This document shows positions 44,975 to 55,674 of a stretch of DNA of 64,000 nt, piece by piece. Numbering within the stretch: the stretch's first letter is position 1; each line of letters starts with the position of its first letter. Position numbers and translations under genes: made by a program. The DNA lies in the NCBI GenBank assembly GCA_036426205.1, contig CM071574.1, forward strand, positions 10,300,466-10,364,465. Reading direction: 5' to 3'. The notes under the pieces were generated by a model. It made no database searches, was not told where the DNA came from, and was given only the letters and a program-made list of their open reading frames with translations. The DNA comes from Ascaphus truei. Its lineage: Eukaryota > Chordata > Amphibia > Anura > Ascaphidae.

Positions 44975-45265
44975 ATTGTGACCCTTATCTTAAAGGCTAC
45001 TTATGGACTAGCTCCCCCTTAGCTTCAGAACTGCCTAATCCGTAACACACCCAATTGGACTGTCAGATCTGCCATCACCCCTCAACTGATTGAGCCTCAG
45101 TTTAAAGTCAATACAGCTCAGCGAGGGAGAGCTTTTTCAAGAACCGCCTTAAGATGATGGAATAAGATCCCTGCTCCTTTAAGAAATCAAGAGGCTTTGC
45201 TTCCACACAGAAAGGAATTAAAAACCTTTATTTTTAAACAAAACATTACAAACTGACCCCAATAC
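44975..45265 (+). pseudogene. Second LINE C-terminal fragment
   Basis: With two stops, one frame reads LILKATYGLAPP, LQNCLIRNTP, NTAQRGRAFSRTALR, WNKIPAPLRNQEALLPHR and KELKTFIFKQN. This overlaps in content with the previous LINE, so it belongs to a separate copy or family. Confidence 0.6.
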
Positions 45266-45838
45266 CCTGGCAGCCAGCTTTCCATATCCCTTTTGTGTTT
45301 TTCGCCCTTTGTTGGTATTCCTCATCGTTCCCCTATAAGTTTTCTTTCGGTAGGTCCCAGTTGTTGGTCTGGGATGGGTATCCTCCCTAAGTTCCTACAG
45401 TACACACACTCTAGTACTGAGTTTCTTTGTGAGTAGTTAGAAATAATGTGAAATAGATATTAAAGCCCATTAGGAACATATTTGTTTAACACATTAATTC
45501 ACTTAACTTTTGCCTCTTTGTCATAATCGGCAACTCGCAAGCCCAGCAAAGTGGTTGCTTACCTGGTATCTGATCTTTATATTTGGTATGCCATACTTAG
45601 ACCACTCTGACCAATAATTTTATATACAATAGCTTACTCTTTCATAAAAAAAATATTATTGATATTGTAGAATATTAATGAATAGCTGTAGAAAGTATAT
45701 CAGTTGGGCAATATACCCATATTACATTAATGTTGCGATAATAAAAAATGACGTGATATTGACTTTTTTTTATTATTGCAGTATTGCTATTAGCTATGGA
45801 AGTCATTGATGTTTTAAGGACAGCCCCTCCTTATGTGT
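45266..45838. other. AT-rich sequence without recognisable feature
   Basis: No gene or repeat supported. Confidence 0.4.
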
Positions 45839-46130
45839 GGGTGATAGTGTGTGTGGGTGACTGACCTGGGTGGTCAGGTCAGGTGACAGTGTGTATGGGT
45901 GACTGACCTGGGTGGGTGTGTGACTGACTGACCTGGGTGGGTGACTGGGTGACTGACTAACTAGATGGGTGGGTGACAGACTGACCTGGTTGGGTGACTG
46001 ACCTGGGTGGGTGGGTGGCTGACTGGGTGTGTGACTGACTGGGTTTGTGACTTACTGGGTGGGTGACTGTCATGGGTGGGTGACTGACTGGTTGGTTGGT
46101 TGACTGACTGACTCTGGGTGGGAGACTGAC
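45839..46130. repeat. GTGACTGACTGGGTG-type minisatellite
   Basis: Irregular tandem array built from GACTGACC, TGGGTGGG and GTGACT blocks. The minus ORF over it is low complexity. Confidence 0.85.
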
Positions 46131-47635
46131 TGTATTTATTGGGATGAGTTGGGCCGGTGACCTTAGTGCTGAGCAGGGAGGGGCCCCCCTGTGCAGCAGA
46201 GTGTTCGGTGTGAGGCAGGCCCAGGAAGGGGTCCAGGCGGTTGATCATTGATGTTGGGTGAAATTGTTAATAATGAAATAGTCTAATATGAGAAAAAAGC
46301 AGAAGAGGTCTAAGAAGCTTCTAAAATATAATGCTGCCATTGAAAACAATGAGAAATAAGTTAAATCACCTGTGGCCAAGAAAAATCACCGGAGATAAGT
46401 TGTCTTACCAAATGGAGCAGCCTCCAATGCCTCAAGCTCAGTGTGTTCCTCTCTACTGCCCAACTTCACTGCCAACATTGTATCAAAAAGTGAAACTCTT
46501 TAAGGGGAAAAGTCTAGCAAAATCCAGAGTTTTTGCATCCTCCTTGACAGTTGTTGTGCAATATGGAATATTTTTGGTTAGTCTGTCCTTTTTCTAAAGC
46601 AATTTTGATATATTTTGGCATATTTTTTGGATAATTTTACTGTCTTTTTATCAGAATTTTGCCTTGTACCTTTTTTAAGTAGTTGTATTGGTTACTTTTT
46701 CAATTATTCCTTTCGCACTTAAAACTTGCCATTAATATTGGTTTTTTTTTCCGGCAGAACTATGCCCCCCACCCCCCACCGCCCACAAAATTATATTGAA
46801 TTACAGTAGGTGACATTTTTTTTTAGGGAAGAGGGCTTTGGAGAATATTGAATCTATGTTTCGTTTATATAAACCAGCATGTTAGATATGCCCAATTTAT
46901 TCCATCACTGATACAATGTGCTTATACTGTATGTAACATGCTTTATTGTCTTGCTTTGAGTAAACAGCATGTGTTTCTCAATTACTGTACTGTATGCCTA
47001 ACTCATGCTGTATTTACATGCCGATCAGAACATTGTTTATTGTACTAGTGTCTCTGCTACAGCCTCTACTGAAGCAATCAGAACAATACTGTTATTGTTC
47101 TTATTATTAGTATTATAAATTAATAAGATTTGGAAATATATAAAGTAATTATTGCAAAAGTATTTAAAGGAGGTTAAAGATTTTTTTAACTTTTTCCAGC
47201 ATCACCCTTCATTGGTCCTACTCTGCCCACTGGGACACCTTACCCCAGTGTTGCACACTCCCCCTAGCCCTGACTGCTTTCTATCTGGGGCACTAAGCCT
47301 TTAGAGTACACCACGGGTGGCTACATTCATACCAAATAAAGTTATTCAGAGGTATACTTAAGAGCTCTGTAAAGTTGTGAGGAGAATTAGAGATGGTATC
47401 GGACAAAGAGTACAGTATTGAAGAACGAAAATGTCAGCAAGCGTTTTCATCTGCAAAATACTTTAGTGCATGCTGACGGAATCAAAGACAAGAAAGATTG
47501 ATGTATTGGGAGGACAATTGAATTGTAGTGACAACCGAAGAATAAGGACAGAATAATATTTAATGGTGAAATAATTGCATTGTATCTGTATTTATTTGAC
47601 TAGTATATGAATTCCAAAACAAGTTAAGGAGGAAT
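46131..47635. other. AT-rich sequence without recognisable feature
   Basis: A plus ORF at 46331-46597 (88 codons) shows no motif. C-rich CCCCCCACCCCCCACCGCCC at about 46766-46785 is isolated. No repeat structure seen. Confidence 0.4.
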
Positions 47636-47735
47636 CTTTTCATCGTGGCACATTAGGCGCATAAAGTTTTGTTTCAAGTACAAAAAGTCCATTGACATAT
47701 AATTTAGCTTTATTTAGTGTATATATATATATATA
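47636..47735. repeat. Direct repeat, left copy
   Basis: About 98 bp from CTTTTCATCGTGGCACATTA to TTTAGTGT then (AT)n; repeated at 48508-48605 with about two differences. Confidence 0.85.
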
Positions 47736-47745
47736 TATATACATA

Positions 47746-48507
47746 CATACACACAAAAACATATATAGTAGCGCCAATTTGGAAATGTGTATAATAAATT
47801 AATTTAAACTGTGTAAGTGAAGTGAGTATTAAAACAAACAACTCTCCAAAATTCTGTGAAATAAAGAGTGATTAATACAAGTGCACAATTACTAATTATA
47901 AATATAACACAAAAACTATGAACGTGCAATAGAAAGGAAGATATAAGAACCAGTCCTTATGCAAAGTCCATCAGGTGTTTAGATAATTATTTCCGGTGAA
48001 GGGGTCTTCTGCAGCTCTCAAATGGATAAACCAAATCCAAGTTGAAACCTAGAGAAAAAAGAGAAGAGAGAGTGCACGCCCATAGTGTAAAATAGTACAT
48101 TTATTGGTAAGGGAAAGGGAAAGGGGGGGAAGAATAGCACTCACAAAGGTAAGTTTAAAACAGGCAATTTGTGAATAAATATCACCACCAGCCAGGTTTC
48201 TCCACGTTTGTGATCCGCAATCAAAGTCTCACGCCATAAACAGGAACACAGACTGTCCGCTGGAATCGCTGAAAAGAAAATCCTTTGAAGCATTCGCAAG
48301 AGTTCATTGTAGAACCTCCATCATTGTTTGCGATCCGGCCTGATTGCGCGACTGCGTGATGACTTAATGTCGCGTGGTCTCACGTAATGATGTACCCTAA
48401 CGCGTTTCGTTGCACACGGGCAAATTTATGTACCAGGTTACAGGTGAAAAACACCAGCTCCTGTGTGAGTGGTCTCATCAGCATCAGACATGGAGACAGA
48501 GAGAGCC
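47746..48507 (-). mobile_element. Short PLE-derived element (antisense)
   Basis: On the minus strand it begins with CTGATGAGACC near 48477, includes ACGAAACGCGTTAGGGTAC (48394-48409 region), and continues as an AT-rich PLE-like 3' region with CCAATAAATGTACTATTTTA near 48100 to TTGGCGCTACTATATATG at its end. It sits between two nearly identical 98-bp direct repeats. No coding capacity. Confidence 0.55.
48395..48485 (-). ncRNA. Hammerhead-like motif, extended form
   Basis: CUGAUGA and GAAACGCGUUA are both present, but about 65 bases lie between them instead of a short helix II, so the fold is uncertain. Confidence 0.35.
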
Positions 48508-48588
48508 CTTTTCATCGTGGCACATTAGGCGCATAAAGTTTTGTTTCACGTACAAAAAGTCCATTGACATATAATTTAGCTTTATTTA

Positions 48589-48631
<43 letters not shown>
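48508..48631. repeat. Direct repeat, right copy, with (AT)n
   Basis: Second copy of the 98-bp repeat followed by a longer (AT)n run at 48593-48631. Confidence 0.85.
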
Positions 48632-48632
<1 letters not shown>

Positions 48633-48727
48633 CAAAAAACAACCAGAAAAGCGCACGGCCCGTAGCATAAAATCCATTTATTGACAAAGGATAAAAGGTT
48701 TCGAGGAAACAGGCTCACTCACAAGGA
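48632..48727 (-). mobile_element. PLE-derived tail fragment (antisense)
   Basis: On the minus strand: TTTCCTCGAAACC then CAATAAATGGATTTTATG and GGGCCGTGCGCTTTTCTGG, parallel in layout to the tail at 48060-48110. Confidence 0.35.
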
Positions 48728-49031
48728 GGTCCAGAGGAGTAGAAGAGAGAAGGAGCACAGCTAGTTACATCCAAGATGCAAAAATAGAATGGGCAACTCC
48801 AGGCAAAGGAAAAATTATATTATCCTTTATTAGACATCTTAGTAATGGTATAGGACAACACACCTTGAAGAAAGTCGCAGACGAACGCGTTGGTGCGTTG
48901 TCCTATACCATTGCTAAGCTGTCTAATAAAGGATAATATAATTTTTTCTTTGCCTGGAGTTGCCCTTATTCATATTTTTGCATCTTGGATGTAACTAGCT
49001 GTGCTCCTTCTCTCTTTTACTCATCTGGACC
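48728..49031. repeat. 304-bp palindrome centred on a hammerhead-like motif
   Basis: Left arm from GGTCCAGAGGAGTAGAAGAG to GGTATAGGACAACACACC; right arm from GGTGCGTTGTCCTATACC to CTCTTTTACTCATCTGGACC. The arms are about 135 bp each and roughly 90-95% complementary by eye. The remaining centre is the motif listed next. It could extrude as a cruciform or fold as a very long hairpin RNA. Confidence 0.85.
48866..48891 (+). ncRNA. Hammerhead-like motif at palindrome centre
   Basis: TTGAAGA, AA, a perfect GTC/GAC helix with GCA loop, then GAACGCGTT. Relative to a hammerhead core the first C is T and one A of GAAA is missing, so it should be inactive. The palindrome arms would act as helix I. Confidence 0.5.
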
Positions 49032-49625
49032 TTCACTTCTAAGGACTGCACACTGAAGAATCCATTTATCTGGAACACACAGTCAGGTAAAGGGCTATTG
49101 CCCCTCTGTTGTTACCTCTCTAGTGCTGGACTCTTTATACATTATACCCCAGGGGTGAATGATTTCATATTGGAGACTACACGTTGTGGTAGCTGTGTGG
49201 GCACCACTAGGTCCCCATTCTACCCTGGGAAGATTATTTCTGCTATTATATAATTGTTCCTGGATATTGGATTTAATTCAAAGAGACTTATGTTTTTGTG
49301 AGCATACTATGGTGATGCACCAATATACCACATAACCTATCACTCACAAGGAAAGCATATATATAGGAACACATATAGTCATGCCTCATCGGGTTGGTAA
49401 GCCGCCGGCAGCGAAAATCAGGGTCCTTAAATGTCCTCACACAGTTCAGGGAAGACCTGGGTGCTTGGCTTGAAAGTCCCAGCATACACAGCAAGCTCAA
49501 TTGAGTATACAATTCTGATAGCCTACTGCAGTATTGGAGACCGTCCCCCAGTGATGACGCTGCAAACGTCTTGACGCGTTTCTTCACTTGGAGTGACTTT
49601 TTCAAAGGTAGTGATGATGAAGAAA
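49032..49625 (-). mobile_element. PLE-derived sequence with hammerhead-like motif
   Basis: Ends at the motif 49573-49607 on the minus strand. The rest is AT-rich with no coding remnant and is assigned by the motif and proximity only. Confidence 0.4.
49573..49607 (-). ncRNA. Hammerhead-like motif (PLE)
   Basis: Minus strand TTTGAAAAAG, a TCACT/AGTGA helix, then GAAACGCGTC. The second half is a good match (GUC cleavage triplet); the first half has A for G8. Confidence 0.5.
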
Positions 49626-50165
49626 CCTAGGAGGTTTTCATGGATATGTATTCTCACTATCTATATATCGTGTCTATGAAGAACTCACTTTTTAGAGTTA
49701 GACCATTAAAAGGTATCACAGCCGGTGATATCCCATTACATTTAAATATTTGAAAGCATTTGCAATGTAATTTCAGAAAACATTTTAAGTTCATAATTAA
49801 AATAAATTAAACGTTTTAGCGAGCCAAATCATTTTGTTATTTGATATAAATGCATATTTATATAATTATGTAACTAAGTTCCAGTTATTTTTTTGTCACA
49901 CTATTAAAGAAACAGTATTTGCATTGGAAGACCTTGTGAAACTAACCAGCTGCTAGTAATGGAATCAATTTCAGCTATTGTTAAAAAATAAAATAAACAA
50001 AACACAATCAATAGCTTCATGAGTCAAAAGTCATATTCAAAATAGCAAACCAAGTAACATACTGTATTCTGCTTAATATTATTTTTCAGAGCCTAAATGT
50101 TGGTCAATGGAACCTTGTGTCTTCTACATATTTCACAAACTTTACCAGAATCTCCAATTTGAAAG
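49626..50165. other. AT-rich sequence without recognisable feature
   Basis: No structure noted. Confidence 0.4.
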
Positions 50166-50167
50166 TA

Positions 50168-50527
50168 CAGATGCAGCGGCCATTATTTTAAGAAATCACG
50201 GTGCCGTTTTCATGTGCGCTGCTGTACTCCCTGCGGCATGAACGTGGCCAATCACCCCGGGCACACGTGTTTATCGCGGTTGCTTTGTTTGAATTTCATG
50301 GATTGAGTGCAATTAAATGCAATTAAATGAATGAATTGTAATGTGTACAGTACTGTGCTACTGTGTCAATTTCATGTGTTTAAAAACCAGAACACTAAAA
50401 TGCCATTTTATGCACTCGCCTGCACTCGCGTCTTAAGGCGGTACGGTTGGAAACAATTCCGCGTCATAACATGTGTATTCCGAGGTATACACCGCGTGAT
50501 TTGTAAAAATAATGGCCGCTGCATCTG
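50168..50527. mobile_element. Tc1/mariner-type MITE, copy 2 (TA flanks)
   Basis: Inverted ends CAGATGCAGCGGCCATTATT and AATAATGGCCGCTGCATCTG are perfectly complementary over at least 20 bp and flanked by TA (50166-50167, 50528-50529). Homologous throughout to 10244-10610. Its inverted ends match better than those of copy 1, so it may be younger. Confidence 0.85.
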
Positions 50528-50529
50528 TA

Positions 50530-50800
50530 TATATTATTTTTACGTAGCACCTTTCAACCCCAAGGTAATCTGCAATGTTTCTTCTTGTTTACAAGATATA
50601 AATCAAGATGTATCATGAGGGGAATCCTGGCAGCACATTTCCAGTATCCTAGGTGGCATGAATGTTGCCAAAGAGAAGGTGTCACCAGAAATAAAGAGTT
50701 ACAATGATTTACCCAGATGATACAGTGTGACTGGTAGATAGTGGTGGTAGACACTGGAATTGAATTAAAAAAAATTCTGTACATTCAATGCAACACTCTC
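50530..50800. other. Sequence without recognisable feature
   Basis: Nothing supportable. Confidence 0.35.
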
Positions 50801-50807
50801 ACTACTA

Positions 50808-51505
50808 CCCATGTCACCTCCTACCTTAGCACGCTGCCTAGGTGTCACATTTGACTCATCCCTCCCATTCTCCTCTCATATTCATAATGTAACTAAAACT
50901 GGCCATGTTTTTCCTCCGTGACATTGCATAGATACGCCCTTTTCTATGTCGCTTTACTTGTAAACCTATATCACAGGCCCTAATTCTCTCCTATTTCAAC
51001 CATTGCAACCTTCCACTGTCCGGCCTTCCTGCCTCGCACCTGTCTCACCTACAATCTATCCTAAATGCTGTTGCTAGAATCAATTTACTCTCTCCTAGAT
51101 CTGTCTCAGCATCTCTCCTGCTGAAATCTCCTGGCTTCCTATTAAATCCTGTATCAATTATAATTTGTTCCTCCTCTCTTTTAAGGCTATACATATTCTG
51201 CCCCTTCTTACACCTCAGCCCTAATTTCTTTCTATACACGTGACTGACTCATGCTTTCTGCTCAAGGATGTCTTCTGTCTGCCCCTTTGTTTCTAAAGCC
51301 ACCTCCAATCTAAAGCTGTTCTCACTCACTGCACCAGACCTCTGGAATGCCCTTTCCCTCAATATCCAACTGGCACCGTCAGAGATTCCTTTCCTATCGT
51401 TTTCTGTCTGAAGAGCTTATTCCCATTGTGTTATAATAGTATTGAATGTGTATTGTTAAGCGCTATGTACCCGGATGGCGCTATATAAGTAAAGTTATAC
51501 ATTCT
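50808..51505 (+). pseudogene. L2-type LINE ORF2 C-terminus and 3' end
   Basis: Nucleotide-level homologue of 30180-30960, starting at the LARCLGVTFDSSLPFSSH-type block and running through a CAAGGATGTCTTCTG segment to CTCTGGAATGCCCTTTCC. The 3' end has AAGCGCTATGTACCCGGATG then GCGCTATATAAGTAAAG. Many frameshifts; RT core absent. Confidence 0.7.
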
Positions 51506-51754
51506 TGCATTTGTAAGAAACATTTCCAAAACTGATGCTTTTAAAAATCTACAAAACAAAGGCTGGAGAAATGGTTTTGTGATGTGTGTCCTGAATCTGA
51601 TTACATTATACTGCATATCTTTCGGGATTTGCTGCTCCGGTAAGTCACAGAATTGGTTTAGCTTAATTCTATAAAAAAGGCTTTATAGGATCCTATGATA
51701 ACGACAATGAATTGTATAATTTTCTTAAAAAAACAACTATTTCAATAAGGATGT

Positions 51755-52325
51755 TGTAACAGGGCCTTAACCCCTGTCTAAAATGGCTTCACATACAGTA
51801 GAAAGCCTGTATTTGTCTAATGAATCCAGCAGGGAGCTGGTTAATTGCAGCGGAGCTGGTTAATTGCAGCTACAGACAATAACCCAGTCCCTACCTGGCT
51901 CATCAGACAGGTAGAAAATCCTCCTGCTTAATCTGCAGGGGATCTCTCTAGCACTGAGGAAGTGGGTGCTGCCAGAGGGAGAGATCCAGGGAACCAGACC
52001 CTCGGTTCCAGGATGCAGTGGACCCTGAAAATCACCACAGGGTGCACCCCACGAACACCAAACCCAGACCAGTAGAATGATGTATAGAGCCCCTGTTTAC
52101 AGGTACCTCTTTGGACCTTGGGTCAGAGGCTGGTAAGAGTTTAGCTTCCCAGCCCTTCAGTTAGAGACAGGAAGTGTGAGTTAATCCATACAAGGGGGAT
52201 AGGCCTGTTATATTTGGTTAGTATGCTGAAACGAAGCTGCATTGTTTTGAAGCTGTGGGCTAAATAAATGCCAATGTTTATTTTGCCCAATCTCCTTGGT
52301 CACACCTGTGCACTTGTCACCTACA
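51755..52325 (+). mobile_element. Solo LTR, 571 bp, TSD GATGT
   Basis: Begins TGTAACAGGGCC and ends TGTCACCTACA, with GATGT directly on both sides (51750-51754, 52326-52330). A polyadenylation signal (CTAAATAAATG) lies about 65 bp before the end. No similarity to the GGAGGCGCTGC-bearing LTRs was seen, so it is a separate family; the superfamily is not determined. Confidence 0.85.
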
Positions 52326-52330
52326 GATGT

Positions 52331-52855
52331 ATTGATATGTTATATATCACATAAATATAAGTGTATTTATCACAATGAGTGCCTTGTGACAAATATGACA
52401 AAATTCAACTATTCCCCATAATTACATGACTGTGTGTTTGTACAGTATTAGCATATTAAGATTAGAGATGTGTTAACTGTTTGCAAATTCAGTGAAATGT
52501 GCAATTTTTTTGCTTACAAATTGGCACGTGCCCATAAAAAAAACCTCACAGGGTCATATGACCATGATGTACAAGGTTTCAATTTATAGTTTTGTCCATT
52601 CCTCCCGGTCAATGACTGGTGCCCAGATCTCTCCACCCCCCTCATAGTGTCCTGCAGCCCTCTCCCCCCTGCATAGCATAAAGTACCCCTGAGTCCCTTC
52701 AGCCAGAGACACTGTATACAGACCTTCAGCTCTGAAAGCTGATGGCAAAGGTGTCAACATTTCAAGTCATTAGTGGGAGAACAATGCTCAGAAATCATCC
52801 AATATACTGTACTTTTAGAGCTGAAGCGATTATCAGAATTTTAGCCTGTAATAAC
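52331..52855. other. Sequence without recognisable feature
   Basis: Nothing supportable. Confidence 0.4.
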
Positions 52856-52859
52856 TATT

Positions 52860-53275
52860 GTTATTTGTCTGAAATGATTGTAGTAGTACTAAAAAGATAA
52901 ACAATCGAAATAGACAGCACACTAAGACAGCATAAGTGGAAATAAATGGATGTGGTGCAACGTGGAACTGAGTGGACCCTATTTCCTCTCAATAGTAATC
53001 CAAAAAGAATCCAATGTTCCCAGCACACAGAAGAATCAAAAAAGAAGGGAATATGACAAAAAAGGTTTAATGTGCAAAAAAACACAAATCCTAATATTAT
53101 GTAAGTAAAAAAGACAAAACCACAATGCATCCAAACAAAAAATAATAATGGGAGAAAAACAGGGGAAAGCAAAAAGGGGGGATGGGATAGGGTGAGAAAG
53201 AAATATAATATATAAAAGTGAGAAGGGGACGGCAACGTTTCGGGGTACAAATCCCTTCTTCAGGCCCATTCCCTG
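52860..53275 (-). mobile_element. PLE-derived 3' region with hammerhead-like motif
   Basis: On the minus strand it opens with the motif at 53234-53264 and continues T-rich (CACATTAAACC, GGAACATTGGATTCTTTTTG, GTTCCACGTTGCACC), as in the other short PLE pieces. The minus 129-codon ORF is T-rich and hydrophobic by composition, not a recognised protein. Confidence 0.5.
53234..53264 (-). ncRNA. Hammerhead-like motif, best core match
   Basis: Minus strand CTGAAGA (matches CUGANGA), A, GGG/CCC helix with ATTTGTA loop, then GAAACGTTGCCGTC. All conserved core bases are present; the deviation is an extra A before helix II and an extra C after it. Confidence 0.5.
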
Positions 53276-54214
53276 ATGGTACTTCCCTTTCCCTGTACAG
53301 ATCTCCCTATAGAAAAAAGCAAAAAAACAACGAGCAACCGGGATAAATGTATCCTAACAGGGGGCGCGTATAAGGGACAGTCCAGGATTATCCAGCAACC
53401 AATACTGATATAAATGATAGTCACACACAGGGGGTGCAATCCAACAGTCCAAGGTAATACAGCACCCGCTGTGGTAATCAAGGATAATCATTTCCACAAG
53501 GGAATAGCATCTGCAGACCCTGTAAGTGTTTGTGAAGACTCTCTTGGAGACCTGTTGTGTTCAGAGTACTAAAAATATGTTTTTTCATGAGATTCAATGA
53601 CATTATGTCAATTTTAGATCATAGCAATATAGTTGAACTATAGCAGTATGCAGATAAATAGCAAATTTCCTTACAATCACAAAATTCTCAACTACCTGTT
53701 ACATACCCCTGTGAACCAGCTACGGTCAAAAAGCCATATCAGCAGTCATGCATTTAGCTTTCTGTGGATTCCCTATCATTACCAAATCACCCAAATCAAA
53801 ACTTCTAAAAAAAAACATGAAAACTGTACAACCATCTTTAGCTTGCTCACTCAAAAACAGATTGCCTATCAAAGGTGATGTCCTTCCCTTCATGATGTCA
53901 AGGAAAAAGACTGAAGCATTCATATCCTTTATCAAGAAACTCCTACTCTTCCTTGACCTTAACCCTTTTTGTTTTCCAGTTACTCCTTCACAATGGGCGA
54001 GGCCACATCAACATCCAGAAATAAATAGTTGAGATTGGGCAGATGGAACTCTGCATACCATGAATCCTATATTCTCAATCCGGTGTCAGAAATCAGCCTC
54101 GCCTTTTCCCATACAACATTTAGGAGGGCTAATCTTTAAGCCACTGATCCTCAGGAGATTTCTCCACGGGGGTAATTTCTTCTCCCGGTTGCTGAAGGGT
54201 TGACTCTGCGTGAA
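53276..54214. other. Sequence without recognisable feature
   Basis: ORFs on both strands near 53730-54030 are not supported by any motif. Confidence 0.35.
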
Positions 54215-54222
54215 TTCAGAGG

Positions 54223-54594
54223 AGAGATGGGCGAATCCGCCCAAATCTGTTTACCGTATTTTCTCTCATTTTAAACCCCAAATCCATTTCACTGTGTAAC
54301 ATCCACAAAGGTATTCGGTAGGTTTTAGTCCACATGGATTCAACAAAAACTGTTATTGGATACAACCCATGGATGGATTTGTAGAATACAATCCGAGGAT
54401 TCTGCAATCCATTGGCGGAGTGCTGAATCCATGGATTGGATCAAACAAATCCATCCACAGGTTGCGGAATCCATGGAGCGAATAGATAATAATGATCTGC
54501 AAAATGCGAATCGCCCTTTTGAGGTTAATCCGCTAAAATCCACGGACCAAAATAACTGGCAGATCTGCTGCAGATCCAAATTGCCCATCTCTAG
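54223..54594. mobile_element. hAT-type MITE, 372 bp
   Basis: Left end AGAGATGGGCGAATCC and right end ATTGCCCATCTCTAG are inverted. Flanking 8-mers TTCAGAGG (54215-54222) and TACAGAGG (54595-54602) match at 7 of 8, a hAT-size duplication. The interior holds many GAATCCATGGATT-like palindromes, which produce the ORFs on both strands. Confidence 0.7.
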
Positions 54595-54602
54595 TACAGA
54601 GG

Positions 54603-55674
54603 TTGACCTCCCTTTTAACCCTCTTTCAGGCCTAACTCATATATACACTAAGGCCAAAATCTATTCTCTCTAGTCTCATCCCTCAGTGTAACCCACCTGC
54701 TCCTTTTATCTCTCTGTTTGCAACATCGGTTTTCCTCCACCCTTCCCTGCCCTACACATTCTACAATCTCTACCCTAGGACGGGCCCTCATTAAGGCCTA
54801 ACTCATATGTAAACTAAGGCTAAAGACTATTCCCATTGTCTCATCCTCTCCTCAGGCTGCCATAGGCCTCACACACAATTTATATTAAAGATAGGATTAT
54901 TTTGACATTTTTGTTTTAATGATTTTTCAAAGAAAAGACTGTCTCTTTGTTATCCAAATCCGCACTGGTATTTCATTGTAGTTCTAATTAAGCAGCAATC
55001 CTAAAATATACTAGGCACAGAATTGCTTACATAATATTATTGTATTTAAAGTTTAATAAAGTATTTGATGGATTTCCTCCAAAACAATTTTTAACATAAA
55101 AACATCTAAATTAACCTAAGTTTGCAATTTTAAACACATTTTAAATATAAAACAGAGAATGCTGTGCTTGGCTTATAAATGTAATGATACATAAATTAGT
55201 TGTTAGGAGAAACAAAATTGCCTAGGGGAGCAATCGGTAAAAACAATTAATATATTTTTTTGTACAAACGCCAAAAGTCAATAGAATGATTAGTGAAATT
55301 CATACACTCAACTACTGAATGACTTAAGCTTAAAATATCCCAAATAGAGTTCATATTCAAAAGAACTAATGGGTGATAGTATTCATAAAGAAAAGCAATT
55401 AACTAGAGTGCCAGCGTACCTGCGGCGTGTCCGGTTCTAGGAGCATCACATGATGCAATCATACAGTATACGGATTCCAGAAAGGAGCAGTCAGTCGGAT
55501 CACCAACTATACAATGAGCAAGTGACCATGACATACCTGGTACACCATTAGGCACTGTTAAGGTTAAAGATCAATTTGTATAGAATGAGGATATTTTCAA
55601 TTGAGCTTTCACTGCTTGCATTTGTTTTTAGATTCAAGTGACCTTATTACGTTGGCTCAGTAAGGAGAAACACA
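54603..55674. other. AT-rich sequence without recognisable feature
   Basis: No gene or repeat supported. Confidence 0.4.

Noticed and set aside
52861..53250. 129-codon hydrophobic minus ORF considered as a membrane protein
   Set aside because: It is a T-rich PLE 3' region; Phe/Leu richness follows from base composition.
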